Below, in pieces: positions 13,976 through 18,021 of a stretch of 18,021 bases of DNA (position 1 is its first letter; each line of letters begins with the position of its first letter). Location: assembly GCA_043736395.1 (NCBI GenBank), contig JAYTCQ010000305.1:1-18021 (forward strand), given 5' to 3'. Both the position numbers and the translations under genes were made by a program. Under the pieces are notes generated by a model. It made no database searches, was not told the DNA's origin, and was given only the letters and a program-made list of their open reading frames with translations. The stretch is from JAFDVL01 sp043736395. Lineage in GTDB: Bacteria; Acidobacteriota; Blastocatellia; RBC074.

Positions 13976-15673
13976 TTATTGCTTCGATTCGCTATTCGCA
14001 GCAGCTTTCACGACGCGCTTGGCTTTTAATTTTTGCCCACTAAACTCGGCATTTAATCCGGTCACTTCACCCTTGTCATCTATCACAAATGATACTGCCG
14101 CATCCTCCAAATCTTTGAAGAAAAATTCCGTTTCAGATTTTGGAGTCGCTTCCATCGCACCTTGCCCGGGAACACTGAAAAATAATTTTCCAGCTTCAAC
14201 TTTGATCGTAAACGTTGGCCCCATCCCCATTGAATAATCGCCAACATATTTTGCCAGTACTGATGGATCAACCTTGACGGCAGTTTTGGCAACAGGCTTT
14301 GGACGTGCGTAGTCCACAAATCCAACCAACATTTCATCGTAGGTCGGTTCGCCGAATCTGACGATTTTGGTTGGATCAGGATTCAATTTATTTTTCGCGG
14401 AATTATCAAACACCGCTGAAACCTGAATCCGCGAACCTTTCGGAATCGCCACCGGATTTTTTAATTTGTACAACGTCTGCCAATTAAAATTGTAGCGTCC
14501 CACGTCAATTAACGTTTCGCGTTTGCCGTCAGGATAAATCACCTCGTATTTCATCGCCTTGCCGCGAACGTGCATGTGCGGCATGTAATTCACTAACTCA
14601 ATATCACGGCGAATATTGGCGCAGGCGTTAGCTGCGTGATTTTCAGCCCCTGCGGGAACGGCAAAACGGTTATTAATAATCAGCATCGTCTCGATAACTT
14701 TTTCAACCGGAGCTTTCGCAAACGAGAGAGCAATACTGGTGAGATCGGATTCCGGCTGACCAGTATTTTTGGAATAGTGCATCTGAAAAATTAAATTCGA
14801 CCCGGCAGGAATCATCTTCGCCGTGCCGAGCGGATACACATCAGCGTTTCTGCCTGGCGCGTAGGCCGACAATAAAAGGTTTGTACCGCCACCGGAATTT
14901 TTCTTCGCGCCACATGCATCATCGAGAATCGGCGCGTCGGGTTTTGTGCGAATAACTGTGCCATCACGAAATTCAGTGGAATCCGGCTGGTCTTGAATCA
15001 GCGTTACCGGGTTCTTCACATCACCGCCATTCTTACGCGCTTCGTCCTGCGCCATTTTGAAAAATGAAGGTGACTCGACAAAGACTACGGCGTGATGGAC
15101 TACTTTTTTATTGCCTGGGCGAAATTCAGAAGCTTGAATCCATTTGTCTTCGGTGAAGTTGGTCGGCACACGAATATAAATGTAATCGTCCGCGCCTTTG
15201 GCGGGTAATTCGTAAGGCTTGTCCATCGTTAGGACAACATCAGGTTTTCCAATTTCCCACGTCTCACGCGGGTTCGGCAATTTTGGTAAATCTTTCGGAT
15301 TGCCTTCAGGAGCGCCGCCATCTACCCAAGCTACAATCGTGTCAATTTCTGATTGGCTGAGGCGCATGTCATTGGAGAAATTTCCAAAATGCGGATCCGC
15401 GTGCCACGGGGGCATTTCTCTGGAAATCACTTTCTCACGGATAGATTTCGCCCAGGGACGAACGTCTTTATAGCTCATCACCGAAAAAGGAGCGATGTCT
15501 TTTGGCTGATGACATTGCGCGCAGGCTTTATTAAAAATTGGTGCAACGTCTTTGCTGAAGGTGACGACAACCGGAGCGGATTTTTTGCCAGCGGCTTCGA
15601 TCACGCTATTTTCGGAAAAGGCGAACCCGATTAATCCAATTATTACGAGCAAGAAAAAGATTTTTGATTTCAT
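13976..15673 (-). CDS. Heme c-copper type II monooxygenase-like protein with DUF3471-like tail, paralog 5
   Basis: 565 residues, first gene of the minus-strand pair. A strong AGGAG (plus CTCCT 15681-15685) lies 7 bases before the ATG. Signal peptide about 1-28. Heme CAQCH at 51-55, axial M87 (MPPW). Copper ligands by family match: H193-H194 (VVHHAV), H299 (FQMHY), H366/H368 (PHMH) and M448 (YDEMLVG). It has the longest segment between HH and third His (105 residues), with the FRDGTVIRTKPDAP block shared with paralog 4. Two extra cysteines (in DDACGAKK and in ANACANIRR) have no counterpart in paralog 4 and might form a disulfide. Residues 469-556 form a DUF3471-like tail (VDPSVLAKYVGDY, then DDKGEVTGL). 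Likely periplasmic oxygenase; substrate unknown. Confidence 0.8.
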   Translation of the reverse strand: MKSKIFFLLVIIGLIGFAFSENSVIEAAGKKSAPVVVTFSKDVAPIFNKACAQCHQPKDIAPFSVMSYKDVRPWAKSIREKVISREMPPWHADPHFGNFSNDMRLSQSEIDTIVAWVDGGAPEGNPKDLPKLPNPRETWEIGKPDVVLTMDKPYELPAKGADDYIYIRVPTNFTEDKWIQASEFRPGNKKVVHHAVVFVESPSFFKMAQDEARKNGGDVKNPVTLIQDQPDSTEFRDGTVIRTKPDAPILDDACGAKKNSGGGTNLLLSAYAPGRNADVYPLGTAKMIPAGSNLIFQMHYSKNTGQPESDLTSIALSFAKAPVEKVIETMLIINNRFAVPAGAENHAANACANIRRDIELVNYMPHMHVRGKAMKYEVIYPDGKRETLIDVGRYNFNWQTLYKLKNPVAIPKGSRIQVSAVFDNSAKNKLNPDPTKIVRFGEPTYDEMLVGFVDYARPKPVAKTAVKVDPSVLAKYVGDYSMGMGPTFTIKVEAGKLFFSVPGQGAMEATPKSETEFFFKDLEDAAVSFVIDDKGEVTGLNAEFSGQKLKAKRVVKAAANSESKQ

Positions 15674-15888
15674 AGTGTGACTCCTGATGTATTAAATCAG
15701 ATTTATGTTACGTACGAGACTTTATCGCACTTGGTTCACGAGAAAAAGAAATATGTTAATGTTTCCTTTTCGTTTTTTGTTTCAATTGAACTTGGCAGGT
15801 AGAACGAACTAATCATCTTCGCTGCCCGTTAATCATTTCTGAAAAGACGTAGCAAAGGTGCGAACTGTTAACGCTTTTTTTTCGATGA

Positions 15889-16896
15889 ATGAATACTGAA
15901 TATCAAAATATTTTCGTCTCGCATGTCGCCGGAATCGGGAAAACTGTCCTTGCCATTCCGGCGCTTAAAGCTTTGCGTCATTATTTCCCTGCTTCAAGAA
16001 TTACGGTTGCGGCGAATCCGGCGGCGGCAGATATTTTTATGCTTTCGCAAACTTCGGTCAGCGTCTTACCACTCGCCTTCAACGGTAAAATTCCAAATCC
16101 CCGGACTTCCCTGCACACGCTCAAAACGCTCCGATTTTTAAAACAACAGAGATTTGATCTGACGCTGGAACTGCAACGAAATATTCCAGGCGGATTGGCG
16201 CGATGGCTGGCGCAAAGTGGAAATAATGATCATCGCATAAAATTATTCGCGCAAATCAAAGAATCTGTGCTGAGAAAAACTTCGAACCAAAAGCATACAG
16301 CGCAAATTTATCTGGAATTACTGAGCGAAATTGGAGCTTTCGCCGTTGATACAGAACCAAAACTGCAAACGGATCGTAGATTTGATGCGCAATTAGATTT
16401 ACGATTTAAGCAAGCGGGACTGAATTCATCCGGGCTGCTGATCGGATTTCATCCGGGGGGTGGTAGAAATATCCAGCGCTGGGAGCAGGAAAATTTTCTG
16501 ACTACGGCGATGAATCTGACACAGCTTCTCGATGCAAGGACATTGATTTTTGCCGGCTCAAATGAACGCGGAATCGCCAAGCAAATGGTCAAAAACCTTC
16601 CGTCGAAAAAGGCACTTGCTTTTGAATCTGCGCCGCTCATTGAAGTCGCATCGGCACTCGCCCGGCTCAGCGTTCTGATTACGAATCAGACAGGTCTGGC
16701 GCATCTCGCCGCCGCAGTTGGAACTCCCGTGGTCGCGCTTGCTTCAACTGAAATGTTAACTGCAAATAAATTGCTAAGCTCTAACCATATCCTGCTCAAA
16801 AAACCTAATATCAATGCGATCACGATAGATGAAGTGCAATCCGCTGCTCTCGAACTTATGAGTGCCAATCGTGCAGAAGTGCTGCGAGCGCGTTAA
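15889..16896 (+). CDS. Glycosyltransferase family 9 (heptosyltransferase-like) protein
   Basis: 335 residues, GT-B fold, cytoplasmic. The N-terminal AGIGKTVLAIPALKALR (14-30) corresponds to the family's GD.(L/V)..(T/I)PAL..LR start. The second domain opens with IGFHPGGGRNIQRWEQENF, matching the HPG...RW..E.F motif. LITNQTGLAHLAAAVGTPVVAL matches the sugar-nucleotide site. In that last motif the usual Asp of N-D-(S/T)-G is Gln, an oddity. Relatives transfer ADP-heptose or similar sugars onto lipopolysaccharide core, consistent with a Gram-negative envelope; the exact sugar is unknown. The ATG at 15889 has no Shine-Dalgarno sequence and is overlapped by a five-codon frame starting at 15885. The 215-base divergent gap upstream shows no confident promoter. 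Confidence 0.8.
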   Translation: MNTEYQNIFVSHVAGIGKTVLAIPALKALRHYFPASRITVAANPAAADIFMLSQTSVSVLPLAFNGKIPNPRTSLHTLKTLRFLKQQRFDLTLELQRNIPGGLARWLAQSGNNDHRIKLFAQIKESVLRKTSNQKHTAQIYLELLSEIGAFAVDTEPKLQTDRRFDAQLDLRFKQAGLNSSGLLIGFHPGGGRNIQRWEQENFLTTAMNLTQLLDARTLIFAGSNERGIAKQMVKNLPSKKALAFESAPLIEVASALARLSVLITNQTGLAHLAAAVGTPVVALASTEMLTANKLLSSNHILLKKPNINAITIDEVQSAALELMSANRAEVLRAR

Positions 16897-16901
16897 AAAT
16901 C

Positions 16902-17015
16902 ATTCACGAAGAACACGAAGGGACACGAAGAAAAAACCAAAAACCGAATCAACTTTTGAAAACACTCTTATTTAATCGCGTAGCCCCACTCCCTACTTCG
17001 TGATTCTTCGTGGAT
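16902..17015. repeat. Inverted repeat with CACGAAG units (copy 2)
   Basis: Left arm 16902-16922 (ATTCACGAAGAACACGAAGG) pairs with right arm 16992-17015, whose reverse complement begins ATCCACGAAGAATCACGAAG; there is one mismatch and a one-base bulge. A third CACGAAG unit follows the left arm at 16924-16930. The spacer of about 69 bases is AT-rich. The right arm closely matches the right arm of the 6222-6379 element, so the two are copies of one dispersed repeat family. Confidence 0.65.
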
Positions 17016-17121
17016 AAAATCCCTATCTTCAAAAATCTTTACGTCTAGACGCAGTTGCTCCGGCAGTCCCGCCCCTGTAAACTACCAAATTATTCCAATC
17101 AGTTTCAACGTAAGGATTTAC

Positions 17122-17910
17122 ATGAAAATATTGATGCTTGGTGATTGTGTAGGCCGTCCGGGACGCACCATACTTAAAGAAAATCTCAGCCTCATCCGTC
17201 AACAATACGAAATTGATTTAGTAGTCGCCAACATCGAAAACGCTTCCGGTGGATTTTCCATTACGAAAAGCTCAATGGAAGAATTATTCGCGGCTGGAGT
17301 AGAGGTGATGACGTCCGGGAATCACATCTTCGATAAAAAAGAAGCGCTGGAAATTATCAAAACTGAACCTCGCCTGCTCAGACCATATAATTATGTCCCG
17401 ACGACACCTGGCAAAGGAATGTGGATCGGCGAAGTTAAAGGATTTCCAGTTGCTGTTTTAAATTTGCAGGGCAGAGTGTTTATGCCTCCCTGCGATGATC
17501 CGTTTAGAGCAGCAGAAGCAGCCCTGGCTTCGCTGAATCCTGACATTAAGATCATTGTGGTTGATGTACACGCCGAAGCCACGGCTGAAAAAATGGGACT
17601 GGCGCGTTATCTTGATGGTCGTATTTCTGCACTGGTCGGAACGCATACCCATGTTCAAACCGCTGACGAACAAATTCTTCCCGGCGGATCAGCTTATTTA
17701 ACTGATCTTGGTATGACAGGCGCGCACGATGGTGTGATTGGAATGAAGACTGAGGGCGTCATTTCACGATTTGTGACCGGCATAAATTCAAGGTTCGAGG
17801 TAACGGAAGGCAATCTGCAAATTAATGGAATCATGATTGAAGTTGGCGAGATCAACGGTAAAGCCTTGTCAACGCTAAGAATCAATTGGAAATATCAGCC
17901 TTCCCATTAA
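17122..17910 (+). CDS. ymdB: YmdB-type calcineurin-like metallophosphodiesterase (TIGR00282 family)
   Basis: 262 residues, the usual family length, cytoplasmic. AAGGA (17112-17116) is 5 bases before the ATG. The metal-binding set is complete: D8 (GDCVGRPGR), E39-N40 (NIENASGG), N67-H68 (TSGNHIFD), H150 (DVHAEAT) and H175/H177 (GTHTHVQT), with the same spacing as Bacillus subtilis YmdB. That enzyme hydrolyses cyclic nucleotides, and its loss alters biofilm and motility regulation. The PPCDDPFRA segment and the late LTDLGMTGAHDGVIG segment are also family-typical. The gene follows the CACGAAG repeat and is probably transcribed on its own or with a gene past the window edge. Molecular family is certain; the physiological role in this organism is inferred. 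Confidence 0.92.
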   Translation: MKILMLGDCVGRPGRTILKENLSLIRQQYEIDLVVANIENASGGFSITKSSMEELFAAGVEVMTSGNHIFDKKEALEIIKTEPRLLRPYNYVPTTPGKGMWIGEVKGFPVAVLNLQGRVFMPPCDDPFRAAEAALASLNPDIKIIVVDVHAEATAEKMGLARYLDGRISALVGTHTHVQTADEQILPGGSAYLTDLGMTGAHDGVIGMKTEGVISRFVTGINSRFEVTEGNLQINGIMIEVGEINGKALSTLRINWKYQPSH

Positions 17911-18021
17911 AAATCAGTAACGAAACCGGTGAAATAGGAAAGATTGGTTGTATGGCCTCAGTGAAAAGGTTAAGGAAAAGAAGTAGCCAACAAATGAGAG
18001 GGCAGGTCAAAAGATGAGTTG

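Noticed and set aside
15674..15888. Promoter pair in the divergent gap between paralog 5 and the glycosyltransferase gene
   Set aside because: TTGAAA and TAACAT on the minus strand are 21 bases apart and TTGGTT/TATGTT on the plus strand 15 apart; neither spacing is acceptable. The TTCAATTGAA palindrome at 15781-15790 is too short to call.
16902..16930. CACGAAG repeats as a CRISPR or tandem array
   Set aside because: Units are 7 bases with 2-4 base spacing and are arranged as an inverted repeat; there are no regular spacers and no cas genes.
17952..18017. A 21-codon basic reading frame (MASVKRLRKRSS start) and an ATG at 18014 at the window edge
   Set aside because: Spacing from the upstream AGGAAAG is long, the peptide has no family resemblance, and the later ATG has only three codons before the window ends; neither can be supported.

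Overview
The window looks like chromosomal DNA of a Gram-negative soil or sediment bacterium with mid-range GC (about 48% in the few stretches I counted by hand). The mix of genes points tentatively to Acidobacteriota, perhaps the Blastocatellia. It holds many secreted c-type cytochrome/copper proteins, a quinoprotein of the polyvinyl-alcohol-dehydrogenase type, DUF3471-like tails and a family-9 glycosyltransferase. This assignment is inference; no rRNA or other marker gene is present.

Layout. Bases 122-1972 encode a secreted cytochrome c-PQQ propeller dehydrogenase, followed by a secreted two-domain beta-rich protein (2099-3028). A perfect 9-2-9 palindrome of TetR-operator type (3061-3080) precedes the first of five paralogous heme-copper proteins (3155-4426). 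Next come a low-GC DUF4240 protein (4530-5015) and a secreted DUF3089 alpha/beta hydrolase (5063-6217). Heme-copper paralogs 2 and 3 lie in tandem (6404-7687, 7794-9209), followed by a small secreted protein related to the C-terminal half of the 2099-3028 protein (9309-9839). A convergent MFS transporter (9893-11167, minus) is divergent from a YitT-type membrane protein (11288-12136, plus). Paralogs 4 and 5 form a minus-strand pair transcribed 5 then 4 (15673 down to 12274). A family-9 glycosyltransferase (15889-16896) and a YmdB-type metallophosphodiesterase (17122-17910) close the window.

The most interesting content is the five-member heme-copper family. Each protein has an export signal, one CXXCH heme c domain with an MPPW axial methionine exactly 36 residues on, and then the complete copper-ligand set of peptidylglycine/dopamine-type type II copper monooxygenases (HH, FxxHY, HMH, late Met). 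Spacings in the heme part and at the second copper site are nearly invariant, while the stretch between the HH and the third His varies from 59 to 105 residues. This suggests a conserved machine with differing substrate pockets, in which the fused heme domain may deliver the electrons that ascorbate supplies in animals. Together with the heme-PQQ dehydrogenase this would be a periplasmic oxidation locus; its substrates cannot be read from the sequence.

Almost every junction between genes carries a different long inverted repeat. Some are perhaps terminators; others look like dispersed MITE/REP-like elements. Two families recur within the window. No RNA genes, CRISPR arrays, transposases or gene-free stretches over 300 bases were seen.
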